Below are positions 1 to 10,854 of a DNA stretch of 22,507 nt, one piece after another. The notes beneath the pieces are model-generated. The model was not told the DNA's origin, did not search any database, and was given only the letters and a program-made list of their open reading frames with translations. A program made the position numbers and the translations under genes. Within the stretch, counting starts at the first letter, position 1, and the number at the start of each line of letters is the position of its first letter. Source of the stretch: Didymodactylos carnosus (taxonomy: Eukaryota; Rotifera; Eurotatoria; Philodinida; Philodinidae); the NCBI GenBank assembly GCA_905250885.1, contig CAJNOQ010002824.1:1-22507 (forward strand). Reading direction: 5' to 3'.

Positions 1-211
1 TAAAACAGACATTTAACTGTATACACCTAAAAGTAAAATTCATATCGGTCGTTAACTACCTGTTAGCATCCCATTTTAGAACAGGTAAAATATCAGGAAA
101 AAACACAGCATTTAATGGTGGCAGTTAAATGCCAGTTTTTAACCATCTGTCAACAAGCTATTTTATCAATTAGGTCCAGTTCTGGGTTTGTAATGTTCTT
201 TTCCTCTTTAA
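1..211. other. Non-coding start of window
   Basis: No coding frame or RNA gene was recognised here. There is a short imperfect stem (acctgtt near 59 with aacaggt near 80) and AT-rich sequence. A weak open frame begins at 212 right after a TAA stop. Confidence 0.4.
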
Positions 212-472
212 TTCAAGACCTCTCCTCTTTCTCCTCTTTTCTGGGATTTTTTAGCAAATATCAGAATTCACGCTATTTTTAAATCTGAAAGTAGTTTCAA
301 ATATATTTTTTTATCAATACCGCCGTATGAAATAAAATTCAATCACTCGTGGTTACAGAAAACAGTAGATGAAGACCCTGTGGAACGACGGTTAAAGCAA
401 AGTGCTAAGGAATCAACATTCGCATGTACATTGTGTAAAACATGCGAATTAGATTGTGAGAACAAAGGATGA
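212..472 (+). pseudogene. Possible BED-type zinc finger remnant of a DNA transposon
   Basis: An 86-codon frame without a stop runs from just after TAA (209-211) to TGA (470-472). It has no obvious start codon. Its last third reads FNHSWLQ, then an acidic and basic stretch, then FACTLCKTCELDCENKG. A hydrophobic-W-L segment followed by a CxxC pair is the layout of the BED/TTF-type fingers found at the N-terminus of hAT-like transposases and their domesticated relatives. The distal His/Cys ligands that should follow are missing because the frame stops. It could instead be an exon of an unrelated protein or a chance frame. The rest of a transposase was not found next to it. Confidence 0.27.
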
Positions 473-922
473 CGGTCGATAGTATAGCATATGAAGAAAG
501 TTTGAGTTGAAAGAAAATATCACATTCGTTTCTCCAACATCTTCGTCTCATACAGCCACAACTTTATCACAAAGTTGAACAGTCAAATAAAAAACAGAAA
601 TTATTTTAACAACAATCAAAAAATGAACGATAAGAAGAACGTTCAATAGAAAGAATTTGTTCTTAGGTTAGTTTAACAGTTAGTGATGCTACTTGAACAG
701 GCAGATATGTTTCTGTGTTACACTACTCCGTTTTATTTTGTGAATAACTCCTTTTTGTTGTGTTTTTCTTAGTTTTTTACTCGTGAAACACGGAAAAAAC
801 TACTTTAAGTAGGATGAAATCTTTTCTTTGAGAGCCTTAAGCCACTTTGACAGGTACATAACATTGTCAGTACCGTTTTTTGACCAAAAAAATGCCTCCT
901 CTTTTTTACCCAACGCTCCTTT

Positions 923-1033
923 TAAAAAATGTTAACGTTCCTCTTTCTCCTAAAAGAACCGTTACGAAGCCAGGTCCAATTTCCTTAATAGCATACTCGA
1001 CTATCCCTGAATCATCAATATTGATTCATAAAT
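923..1033 (-). pseudogene. Faint DDE_1 (pogo/Tigger-like) transposase trace
   Basis: On the minus strand a short stop-free stretch reads NIDDSGI, then about 14 residues, then VTVLLGERGTLTFF before a stop. In DDE_1 transposases the first catalytic Asp lies in an N-x-D-E-(S/T)-G motif, followed some 30 residues later by a (S/G)-(A/G)-E-R-G block. Both motifs are present in the right order, but the spacing is about 7 residues short. A further stretch, LTMLCTCQSGLRL, lies downstream on the minus strand in another frame. This suggests a decayed, frameshifted copy, but the match rests on two short motifs and could be chance. Confidence 0.25.
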
Positions 1034-1289
1034 TTAGATTTATACTTCTGTTTGATATTCTTATCATGTTGCCTTAAAAAGTTATGTCTTAAAAGTTTGT
1101 TTTACTCAACGAGATAGAAAAGCATCTGTAGACTATGAAAAGTTTAACACTTCTCTGATTACACAATAATTAAAGATAACATCTTAATTAAACTGTCAAA
1201 AATCAGATAAAAAATGTACTCGACTGCAAAATTCATTAAGTTGCTACAAGTCACTGAAAGAATGCGTTTTTATTCCATTTTTACTTTAT

Positions 1290-1316
1290 GTTATAGAGAA
1301 CAAGCTTCTCTATAAC
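1290..1316. repeat. Perfect 11-bp hairpin
   Basis: gttatagagaa (1290-1300) and ttctctataac (1306-1316) are exact reverse complements with a 5-nt loop, caagc. A T-rich tract follows on the + strand. No gene is adjacent. Confidence 0.6.
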
Positions 1317-2886
1317 TTTTCTATTTTGTTTTGTGGTGAAATCGGTTTCTTTAAAGCAGTGGTATCCAAGCTCTGATTTTTTCGTATAAATCACACAAAC
1401 TGATCATAATTACCCTGAATGACCTTTTTAAAACAATACAAATTTTTGTAATTGCTAATTAATTCATTAACGGTAGGTCTGAATGACGTGTAATCCATAC
1501 ACGTGAAAGATTTTGAAATTATCTACAAGAAGTTTTTTGCAGGTCAAAACTGAGCAAATATGTCAGAAATACGAAGAAATTTTGATGACCTGACCACAAC
1601 TGCCCCATCGGCTCGAACACTTTTCTCACTAGAGTATTGTCTACACCTTGACGCTAAAAAGATTCTGTCCCTTAATCAGTCCTAATAAACGATTTTTTAG
1701 AGGGTGTTCATTTCTTATATCTATCATTGTTAATCTTAAATGAGAACGTAATTTTCCATTGTGTACACATATTCGAATACGTTCAACAACGCAAAAAAAG
1801 TTAAGATTTATTCCATCTCTGCCAGACTAATAATAATTGTATAGTTTCAACCATATTTTATTTTGTGTAAAGCTAAACCTTCTCGTAGCTCATGACTAAA
1901 TGTCTCAGCCTTTCAATGAATAATATAGATAGATTAACACTATTTGCTTTTCTTTTATGATCTTAGAAACTTATTAAAGTATAATTGAGAGCAAACGTAA
2001 ACGAGAGATAGAAAGAATGCAAGAATGATTTTAAATAGTTTATCTTGATAGCAAGACGGACTTCTGAAGACAATCCATTAAGATTATCATGTTAATATAT
2101 CAGAAATTTCTATTGTCATATCTCTTAATGTTGTATAACGTTAATTTGTTAAAAAATAAATATTATATTTATGTTTTGAATATTTTAACTTGTCAGAAAT
2201 AATAATAAATACAATTTACGTTATATCATATTCAATTTCGTGCATCATACGATCAAATTTAAATTGAAATCTCTTTCAAAATTGACTAGCCTTCATCATC
2301 ATCACATTTCGTGACAAAGAAGTGCGTTAACAATGACACAATATAATCGTCAAATTTATTTTATTCTTATGTACCATATGGCTTTACCCATATGTGTATA
2401 AAGATAAAGACACAGACCTAGAAACACATTTATTGTTCTTCACAATAATAATAAAGAAAGAAAAAAAGAACAGCAGCGGACGGACGCTACGAAAATTTTT
2501 TATTTTGTCTTCTTATAGTCAATCTCTTTTATAGTGGAAAAAAATTGCAGATGTGATATTAAACTACAAGTACATTATCTACAGCACAAAAGGTATGTTA
2601 ACCTACAATGTTTGAGGTATTGAATAGAATAATATATTTTTGTCTAAAAATAACTCTATACTATGTATATAATCTGCGACAGTCATAGAAAAACATTTTT
2701 AAATCAGGTGATAAGCGTGTCTGATCGATAGTTCATTTACATATTTTCAATTTATCATCTAATTCTAAAACTTTTCGAGATTTGATGTTATACGCTATTA
2801 ATAATAGATATAGATATCTTGATTAATCACACAAAAAGTAGCACTGTTAACTTCATTGAAATATGAATAATATGCTTTTCTTTTAG

Positions 2887-3099
2887 ATGTCTACTAATAA
2901 CAGTCTACCTCAACACGAAGATGTTTATGATCATTATCTATTTGAAAATGAAAAGCATTTTCAGGCAGGTAATGGAGGGAAACAACGTACAAAAGTTGAA
3001 GTTGCATTAAACTCAAATCGACAAGAGTCCAATGGACAAAACAGAAAAATCGTGACATTAATGGCGAACACGGAAAAAAATCGTAATAGTAGTAAATGA
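2887..3099 (+). CDS. Small hypothetical ORF, 70 codons, behind a splice-acceptor-like site
   Basis: The frame encodes a hydrophilic, Asn/Lys-rich 70-residue peptide beginning MSTNNSLPQHEDVYDHYLF. I do not recognise it; it has no signal peptide or membrane segment. The ATG lies directly after a pyrimidine-rich tract ending in AG (ttttcttttag at 2876-2886), the arrangement expected of a cis- or trans-spliced 5' end. A candidate polyadenylation hexamer (aataaa) lies near 3257. A GTAAT donor-like site at about 2970 means it could also be a partial first exon. There is overlapping open sequence on the minus strand (2894-3139), so coding status is uncertain. Confidence 0.3.
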   Translation: MSTNNSLPQHEDVYDHYLFENEKHFQAGNGGKQRTKVEVALNSNRQESNGQNRKIVTLMANTEKNRNSSK

Positions 3100-3334
3100 T
3101 TATTTTCAAGTTAACTTTCGAGACATTTTGTACAGACATACTATTTGACTTTTGATTCTAATGGATATTGATTGCGATAGTCTTGCGACTTCTCATTTGT
3201 CAGTACTTTGAACTTTTTTTTACCAGGTTATTATGTTAATTTTTTGAAGTTATTGGAATAAAATTCTGTCTTTATCAACAAGTTGCTTTTGACGATCTGA
3301 CGTTTTTTAGTATATCATTCAAGCTAATAAGAGA
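3100..3334. other. Non-coding spacer
   Basis: No frame or structure stands out between the 70-codon ORF and the inverted-repeat pair, apart from the aataaa near 3257. Confidence 0.35.
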
Positions 3335-3872
3335 GATTGGTAAAATTCCTTATTGAAGATCATGATAGATCCGATATTTTCCTACATGCTAATGCAAAAA
3401 TCGTGTGGAAATGTATAGTATTTTTTCAGCAAGATTTAGAACACGGAAAAACCCACTCATGAGTCTGTTTTTACATTAACTCATATAAATTACAGAAAGA
3501 CAACCGCGAGTACAATCGATTCTGTCTTAATGGGTTTAACCGATAATGAAATGAATACTATACGATGGAGACAGGGAGATCCCAGCTACAAAATGAGGCA
3601 TTTTGAACTAATTATCTCTCAGCCTTAAATAACGAGGTATTGTACATTACATTATAACCACAAGTATTTGAACGGCCTATCTCTATTTACACCAAACGTA
3701 CAAGTGAAGTGTCTCTATTTGCCCCAGTTGGGATAAAAAGCGACACACGAATGAGTCTTTCCGCGTTTTAGATCTTGCTGAAAAAACTACCAGACATTTC
3801 CACATGATTTTTGGATTAGCATGCAGGAAAACGGCGGATCGCATCATCATGTTCAATAGCGAGTTTCCGATC
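3335..3872. repeat. Diverged inverted repeat pair (foldback-like)
   Basis: The segment 3335-3468 reappears in inverted orientation at 3741-3872, separated by about 270 bp. The best-conserved core (about 3388-3415 against the complement of about 3795-3822) differs at only two of 26 positions by eye. Across the arms identity looks to be roughly 80% with small indels. The minus-strand ORF at 3683-3913 is largely one arm of this repeat and has no recognisable product. The arrangement suggests an old foldback element or two inverted copies of a dispersed repeat. No flanking target-site duplication was identified. Confidence 0.6.
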
Positions 3873-4692
3873 AAAAACGATTGAGAAATAACAAAAAATG
3901 AGGGAAGTTCCAAATAGTGTTGCTATCTATCCCGAAGTATTCTAATAAAATATATGTATCTGTTCAATATTGAACTGACCTGTAGTAAGGAATAAAATTT
4001 TTTGATGCGAATAGTTTTTCTACTAAATTTATTAAAAAAATAACAGGCGAAGCAATTAACTTACAAAACTCGATTGAACAAAATCGAGCACTCACATTTT
4101 TTTACTACAAACGTTATCGAAACGATTCTAAAAATACAAAACGACCTGATTAGACCTAGAAGAACCAAGTCAAAAAGGTTTTTAATCAATGAACCATCAC
4201 AGGATTACATATTCGATAACCAGTTCACCAATAAAATTTTAGACGTCGCTAACTTCTATTTGTATAGACATCAAATGATCAAACTTAGTTGTTTTGAGCT
4301 TCAAAAATCGTTAGTAATATGATACGGTAACTGTTTTCTTTAATTTTGAAAATGTTTAACCTACACATACAGACATAGGCGATACTGCCATAACTACGGC
4401 AGACAAAATGGCTATTGTGGCAGTTACACATGTAACAATTAATCGTTAGATTATTTACAAAATCAGATTTAAAACACACTAATAAATGGGATTAAAATCA
4501 AAACAAATCTCTATTATGTAAGAATGAAATACAATGTGAAATCTTTTTGGTAATTCAATAGTTTAATAGACGAAACGTAAACTTTAGCAAAAGAAAAGAT
4601 CCATAGTGATCTCACTTTACACTGAGGAAAGATAATTAGTGGAAATCTAGTTCATATAGAAGATAATTTCATATCCAGCTGGCTTTTCTCAG
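3873..4692. other. Intergenic region upstream of CFAP57
   Basis: About 0.8 kb without a recognised gene. An 82-codon frame at 4074-4322 has no ATG start and matches no family known to me. An imperfect hairpin lies around 4385-4425 (ctgccataac... with ...tgtggcag). The distal part should contain the CFAP57 promoter. Confidence 0.35.
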
Positions 4693-4704
4693 GTAGCTGG
4701 TAAC
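4693..4704 (+). promoter_or_regulatory. RFX X-box-like motif upstream of CFAP57
   Basis: GTAGCTGGTAAC lies 56 bp upstream of the CFAP57 ATG. The RFX X-box consensus is GTNRCC(N0-3)RGYAAC. The right half-site GGTAAC matches fully and the left half GTAGCT differs at one base, with no spacer. RFX factors drive ciliary genes in animals through X-boxes close to the start codon, so the location fits the gene. However, the sequence immediately before it (ttttctcag) could also be a splice acceptor, which would put the motif in the 5' UTR. Confidence 0.4.
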
Positions 4705-4760
4705 CATCTACTTTATATGCCTCTTCAAGTATACTCTTTGGTCGTAGATAATAACTAAAC

Positions 4761-7700
4761 ATGTCTCAAGCAGCTGTTTTAACAATAAAACAAGTGATTG
4801 GTATTCGAAGTAGTGTGTCAAATTGTGTAGCATTCCAAGATGAACAAACTCTTGTTTATCCAGCTGGGGGTAATATTGTGTTGTATGGTATTGATCAAAA
4901 AGCTCAAAAAGTAATTCCATGTACACCAAACGCGCAAGGTAAAATGCTCTTTGAGCAGCGTTACTTAGTATATTCACTGCAACGCACTACCTTTCTCCTT
5001 TTAACAGCTTTAACAACAATCGCTGTTAGTCCCAATCGTCGCGCAATTGCAATTGCTGAAAGAATTAATGATCAGCCACAAGTGACTGTTTACGATTTGC
5101 AATCGGGAAAAAAGCGTAAAACATTGCATACGGAAGTTATTAAATCCAATGAAATTGTATCATTACTGTTCTCAGCTGATTCCAAATATCTTTTAACACA
5201 GGGTAAAACAATTACACAGACAAGTATTTTATGTCTTTTCATCTTCTTTCTCTCTCAGGAGGGGGGCCCGATTATACGCTTGTTTATTGGACATGGGAGA
5301 AATCCAAGATTATGGCAAGCACAGAAGTTCGTACAGCTGCACAATCTAATACAACTGTTACACAAGTAAAATGCCATACCATAATTAGAGTTTTGGAATA
5401 ATTGCTGATTCATAAATTTTATAGGTGTCATTTAATCCACAAGATAATACACAAATTTGTGCTGTTGGTCACGGTTTATTTAAAATGTTTCGTTATGCTG
5501 AGTCAGCATTGAAACCGTCTCAAAGTTTAAAACAAGAACATTACAATTTTACATCTCACTGTTGGGTATCAGATGATCGAATAGTAGCCGGTACTGATTC
5601 AGGAAAATTATTTGTGATACAAAACGGTGAAATATTACACGAAATCAAATTAGATCTAAAATCAGACTTAAGGTAAATATGCTAAAATTGTTATACATAC
5701 TGGTATTATTATCATTTTTGTGTTTTAGATCCGTTACAAGTCAATATTTAACATCAGAAGAACGATCAAACGATAGTATGGGTGAGAATACGAGACAAGA
5801 AGTTAAATGTATTCTACCATTCTCACGTGGGTTCATTGTGGCTGCTGGCATCAACAAAGTGTATATATTCGATCGATTCGATGATAATAAAGAATATTTT
5901 CGACAAAATCGTGAAATTCTGCTACCAGATGATCCAGCGGATAAATCACACAATCAACAGGTTGTATCAATGTGTTTGAGTCCATCGGAAGAAACGTTGG
6001 TAGTTGTAACCGATCATCAACAGATTTATCAGTTATCATTTTCTAGCATTGATTTAACAAAGGCAAGAAGAATTGTTAGACACCTCTTTACTCTTAAAAA
6101 TATTATTGTCACAATAGTCTTTTATCATTTATTTTTCTCTTTTATAGGAAATTGCTACTTTTAGTTATCTCACAGAAGGTTATCATCATGCTCAAGTAAC
6201 AGGCGTAGATGTTTGTGTTCGGAAGCAATTAATTGCCACATGTGGTATTGATAAAAGTGTACGAATTTGGAATTATGAAACTGGGTAGGTATGAAAGAAA
6301 AAAAGTTAGAATTATGTAGTACTCCTTATTTTCTTGTTTTTCGTTAAAGAACATTGGAAGTTGGGAAAGAATTTCAAGAAGAAGCTTATACAGTGTCACT
6401 GCATCCATCAGGACTATTTGTACTCGTTGGTTTCAGCGATAAATTAAAATTATTTACGATATTAATTGACGATTTACGTCCATTTAAAGAATTTCCAATT
6501 CGTGGCTGTCGTGACGCTCTATTTTCTAATGGCGGTATGATTATTATTTAAATATGGTTTACAATGAGAGACTCACAATTGTTGTCTATTAAGGTCATGT
6601 ATTTGCTGCTGTTCATGGAAATGTGATTCAAATTTATTCAACAGTGACATTCGAGAATATAACAAATTTGAAAGGTCACAATGGAAAAGTAAGTGACATC
6701 GTCGTTTTCAGATGAAAGTTAATAATATCAAATCTAAGATCATATTAATAGGTTCGTCAATTAGTATGGTCACCAGATGATACTCGTTTATTTTCTTGCG
6801 GAATGGATGGTGCAATCTATGAATGGGAATTGGCAACATCTAAACGTCTGCATGAAGCAGTTTTAAAAGCTTGTGGTTATACAGGTCTTAGTTTGAGTGC
6901 CGATGCTAAAACAGTTTATGCTGTTGGAACTGATAGAAAAATAAAAGAAATTTTAGATGCACAGGTATTTTTATCTCTACAAAATGTCAGGAGTTAATTA
7001 ATATGTTTAATTATGAAAAAAATTTTCATTTTATAGCAAATACTTCGTGAAATTCCTTTGACACCAGAGGATATGCAGCCAACATCAATTGCACTAAGTC
7101 ATACAGGAAAATCCTTAATTGTCGGTACATCGAAAGGAACAGTGCGATCTTATAAATTTCCGTTAACAAAAGCTGACGAATTTACAGAATACCTTGGTCA
7201 TGTAGGAATGATAAATAGAGTAAGTGAAATAGAACTTGACTGTCTCTCTTAATCAAATTGTTTTCCTTCTTTTCCTCGTTTTTTTTTAGTTACGCATAAC
7301 ATTTCAAGATGAATATATAGTTTCGATTGGTGATGATGGTTTAGTCATTTTATGGAAATTACAAGAACAGGGTGTATCAAAAAAAGATAAAGAGACGACG
7401 TTTGCTGAAGAAATTTTAATTACTAAGACTGATTTAGAGGAGAAAAATGCTTTAATACTCGATTTGAATCAACGTGTTACCGAATTACGAGAAGAAAATG
7501 AGTATCAATTAAAATTAAAAGAAATGAATTATGCTGAACGTATACGTGAGTTAACCGATAAATTTATGCAAGAAATGGAAAATTTAAAAACAAAAAATAC
7601 AGTGGTTACTGGTGAAAAAGAAAAAGAAGCGAATAAACATGCTGAACAAGTTCATGATCTTCTTGAAAAACAAAACAAAGAATTACAAGATCTAGGTAAT

Positions 7701-9699
7701 TACATATTTTTATAGAACAAAGTTCATTTAATAAACAACTAAATTGTATTCGACTTTAGTTGAGTATAAAATATTTATGTAAGTTTTGCTTATCATCCAT
7801 TTGCTTCCTCAATACTTATAATTTTGCAATATATAGTTTCTATTGTTACATGTATTTTTTCTTAGAAAGTTCAAATAATCAAAAACTAATGTTAGAATAT
7901 GAAAAATATCAAGAATTACAGGCTAAAACCCAAAAAACTCAAGAAGAATATGAAAAACAAATAATGGAATTAGAAAATCGAAAAGAAGAAGAGGTAACGC
8001 GTCAACGAATGCAATATACGACACAATTAGAAAAATTAAAAAATGATTTAATATTGGTAAGAATTATATTTCATTATAAATACTGTAGATTTCTATTTCA
8101 TTTTTTTATTGTTTTGTATTTAGGAACGTGAAAAAACTAAACAACAATCTCGTGATCATGAAGAGACAAAACGACAAATTGAAGAAGATGCGGATGAAGA
8201 AATACTTAAAATGATGCAAGGAAATGAACAAACATTAATCGAATGTAAAGAAGAAAATATTAGTCTAAAAAATAAAAGTACAACATTTCAACGAAAAGTA
8301 AGTATAAATTTCTTATTTAAAATTTTTTAATATTTAACAATCAATTTTTGTTAATATTAATTAAATAATAGGTTAAAGATTTGGAAGAATCAATTAAAAA
8401 GAAAGAGGTTGATTTAGTAAGTTTAAAAAATGAAGAAAATAAATTACAACAAGCAATTCGTGGATTAAAAAAAGATATTGAAGGTTTAAAAAAAGAAATA
8501 CAAGAACGTGATGAAACAATACAAGACAAAGTAAAATTGTAATTATATATATTCTTAAATTATTTAGCTAAGATCTTATATATATATATCTAGGAAAAAC
8601 GTATATATGAATTGAAACGAAAGAATCAAGAGTTAGAAAAATTTAAATTTGTACTCGACTATAAAATAAAAGATTTAAAAAAACAAATAGAACCACGTGA
8701 ACTTGAAATTAAAGATATGAAAGAACAAATAACAAATGTAAGTAAATATTTATATATAAAGTTATAATGTATTACATTTTTTTTTCATATTCTCAGATGG
8801 AAGCAGAATTAGAACGTTTAAGTAAAAGTAATGATGAAGAAAGATTGCAAAAAGAAGAACTTAAACAAAAATTAGGTGTATCTGGTGTGGCACTTCAACA
8901 AGAAAAACAAATAGTAATAGTCATATAAACTGATTCTTATAAAAAATATCTATTAATTATTTATTTTATCTTTTAGAAACGTGATTCTGAACTCGTATTA
9001 AAACGAATTAAAACTGATCTACACAATTGTTCAGCATTACTTCAAGAACCAAAATTATTGAGACAAAAAGTTTTGGAAATCCATCAACAATATGTTCATG
9101 ATGATGCGGTAAGTTTTCATTTAAATTATTTTATTTAAAATGTAAAAAATGATTCTGTTTTTTGATGCTATCATGTAGACTGAAGAAGCAAACGTTGATC
9201 AAGATATACAAAAAGAGTATTCACGTCAACGTGATCATCTAGAAAGAACTGTAAAAAGTCTTAAACAAAAATTAGATAAAGATTCTGATCGACATAAAAA
9301 TGATAATATTAGAATAATGCAGGTATGTATATGCGTTTAACGTTTGAAAATAATACTTATTATTTCATATTTTCAAAGGAAAATGTGACATTAATTAAAG
9401 AAATCAATGATCTTCGACGTGAATTGAAATCAGCTCGAGTCAAACTACAAGATTTGCAAACATCAATGGGTATTAGTCGTAAAATGGCAGCAACAACTAC
9501 TGATCAAATTGTTCAGGCACTCCATACTCATAAAAATAATCATATTGTCAATGAGAAACATAATCAATTGGAAAATTTGATAGCAAGACAACGTAGCGAA
9601 ATCCATAGATTAAATGAACATCTTCTTCATATTGAAGGTGGTAGTAGACCACCATCGGGTCAGTTACCTCCAATTAATTCAGCATTAGCAGCGCATTAA
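4761..9699 (+). CDS. CFAP57: CFAP57 (WDR65), cilia- and flagella-associated WD40/coiled-coil protein
   Basis: This axonemal protein is linked in algae and animals to assembly of inner-arm dyneins and their regulators in motile cilia. Nineteen exons give 1220 codons plus stop, close to the vertebrate length of about 1250: 4761-4938, 5008-5202, 5259-5365, 5425-5672, 5729-6062, 6148-6284, 6350-6534, 6594-6688, 6752-6964, 7037-7219, 7290-7695, 7866-8056, 8124-8297, 8372-8530, 8594-8737, 8797-8913, 8977-9108, 9179-9322, 9379-9699. Residues 1 to about 660 are WD40 repeats (for example [10 protein letters not shown] near 395, DGAIYEWEL near 502, DGLVILWKL near 645). About 665-1190 is continuous coiled coil with family blocks such as [41 protein letters not shown] and [19 protein letters not shown]. 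Introns are 56-170 nt. All are GT-AG except intron 5, read as GC-AG. The gene looks intact. Confidence 0.95.
6063..6147 (+). other. GC-AG intron in CFAP57
   Basis: The exon 5/6 junction fits a GC donor (AAG|GCAAGA at 6060-6068) joined to an acceptor ending TATAG at 6147. It yields ...[13 protein letters not shown], which aligns with the vertebrate protein with only about a one-residue gap. The competing GT site about 12 nt downstream (att|gttaga) is weak and would add four residues. GC-AG introns usually carry an otherwise strong donor consensus, as here. Confidence 0.6.
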
Positions 9700-10329
9700 T
9701 AGATGTTTCACTTATTCGATTAAATGTATTTTTGTGTTTGATAAAAGTATAACAGTGATTTGTATATATAATCTCTATTTTTTATTTCAACAATTCGATA
9801 TTTTTCATTTTTCATTTAGACAAAACAGCTACTTCAGAACTAAATTTAAAGCGTGTATAAAATACCTTATCAGCAAGGCATATTCTAGAGATCTAGTTTT
9901 AAAATACTTTATTTACTCAACAATTGACATTACCAGATTTAGTCACTATTAGAAGGGGGCAACTATCTTTTTTCTTAGTAAATGTTATTTTTATTATGTT
10001 AAAAATACTAATTAATCTTTCAGATTGTTTTGTAATGTCTGATAATCAATATTAATATATTTTTCACGCTACTATTTCGTTTCGTACTGAACATTTGAAA
10101 GATATAGATTGTCCAATTTTTCTATGGACTAGTTACGACGTATGAATAAAATACTTAGAATTCTGGCAAACGAAATTTATACTTGAAATTTAAGAACAGT
10201 ATTTCTGTAATACTAACTGAATCATTTGAGAAAAAAGTTAAAACACATATTTAGATAATAATTAGTTGAATTTTAAAACTTTATATTTTTGAACTGGATT
10301 TTCCTCAGTCCATTTTCAAAGGCTTTTAT
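9700..10329. other. CFAP57 3' flank, no gene seen
   Basis: AT-rich sequence after the CFAP57 stop. A 72-codon plus-strand frame (9734-9952) is Phe/Tyr/Ile-rich, as expected of translated AT-rich non-coding DNA. The first clear aataaa is at 10145-10150, so the exact 3' end is uncertain. Confidence 0.4.
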
Positions 10330-10808
10330 CTTTTGATCAGAGCTGGGTAAGTGACGGGTTTTCCGGTCAAAAGTCAAGTCAAGTCATGAGTAATAAAAAA
10401 TGTTCACCAGTCAAGTCAAGGCAAATCTCGAGTCAAGTCAACTCACGACTTGAAATTTTTTTTCCCGTAGAAAACGACATAAAAGAGTCTCCATTCCTTG
10501 GTATTAGAACACAGACTTGCTATGCAAGTGCAAAATGCGCGTCTTGTTACTGTGTGTAAATTCTTACATATTATAACATCAACATTCCTAAATCATTCTG
10601 AATTATTATATAAAATTAGATTGTATAAGCGGTTTAAAAATATGCATGGCTTGACTTGATTTTTTATGCCAAGTCACAAGCCAAGTCATATCTTTTAAAA
10701 GAATTTTCAAGTCAGATCAAGTCAAGTGAGTCATGAATCATCAAAAGATTTCCAGGTAAAGTTAAGTCAAGTCAAAAATGACTTGACTTGCCCAGCTCTG
10801 CTTTTGAT
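10330..10808. mobile_element. hAT-type MITE with 8-bp target-site duplication
   Basis: A 463-bp element (10338-10800) is bounded by terminal inverted repeats CAGAGCTGGGTAAGT (left) and, in complement, CAGAGCTGGGCAAGT (right), with one mismatch in 15. It is flanked by a perfect 8-bp direct duplication CTTTTGAT (10330-10337 and 10801-10808). Eight-bp duplications, TIRs beginning CAG, and T and A at duplication positions 2 and 7 are typical of the hAT superfamily. The interior has no coding frame. It is packed near both ends with TCAAG/CTTGA words, likely subterminal transposase-binding motifs. It is a non-autonomous element needing a hAT transposase from elsewhere. Confidence 0.9.
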
Positions 10809-10854
10809 ACTTTCCTTACCACTATCTAAAATAGAGTATTCATAAAAGTAAAAT

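Larger units (their letters stand above)
473..2880. other. Long AT-rich intergenic stretch
   Basis: About 2.4 kb with no recognisable gene. It contains a possible minus-strand DDE transposase trace (923-1033, listed separately), a perfect 11-bp hairpin at 1290-1316, a smaller hairpin at 1486-1504 (acgtgta / tacacgt) and a CATATGG/CCATATG pair near 2379. The plus-strand ORF at 880-1077 overlaps the transposase trace and looks like its shadow. Confidence 0.4.

Noticed and set aside
880..1077. 65-codon plus-strand ORF
   Set aside because: No recognisable motif; the opposite strand gives a more protein-like reading (transposase trace).
4074..4322. 82-codon plus-strand frame
   Set aside because: No ATG start, a competing open frame overlaps it, no motif recognised, and no clean splice sites bound it.
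4708..4977. 89-codon minus-strand ORF
   Set aside because: It is the shadow of CFAP57 exon 1 and its first intron; the plus strand carries clear homology.
9734..9952. 72-codon ORF after CFAP57
   Set aside because: Phe/Tyr/Ile-rich composition typical of translated AT-rich DNA; no family match.
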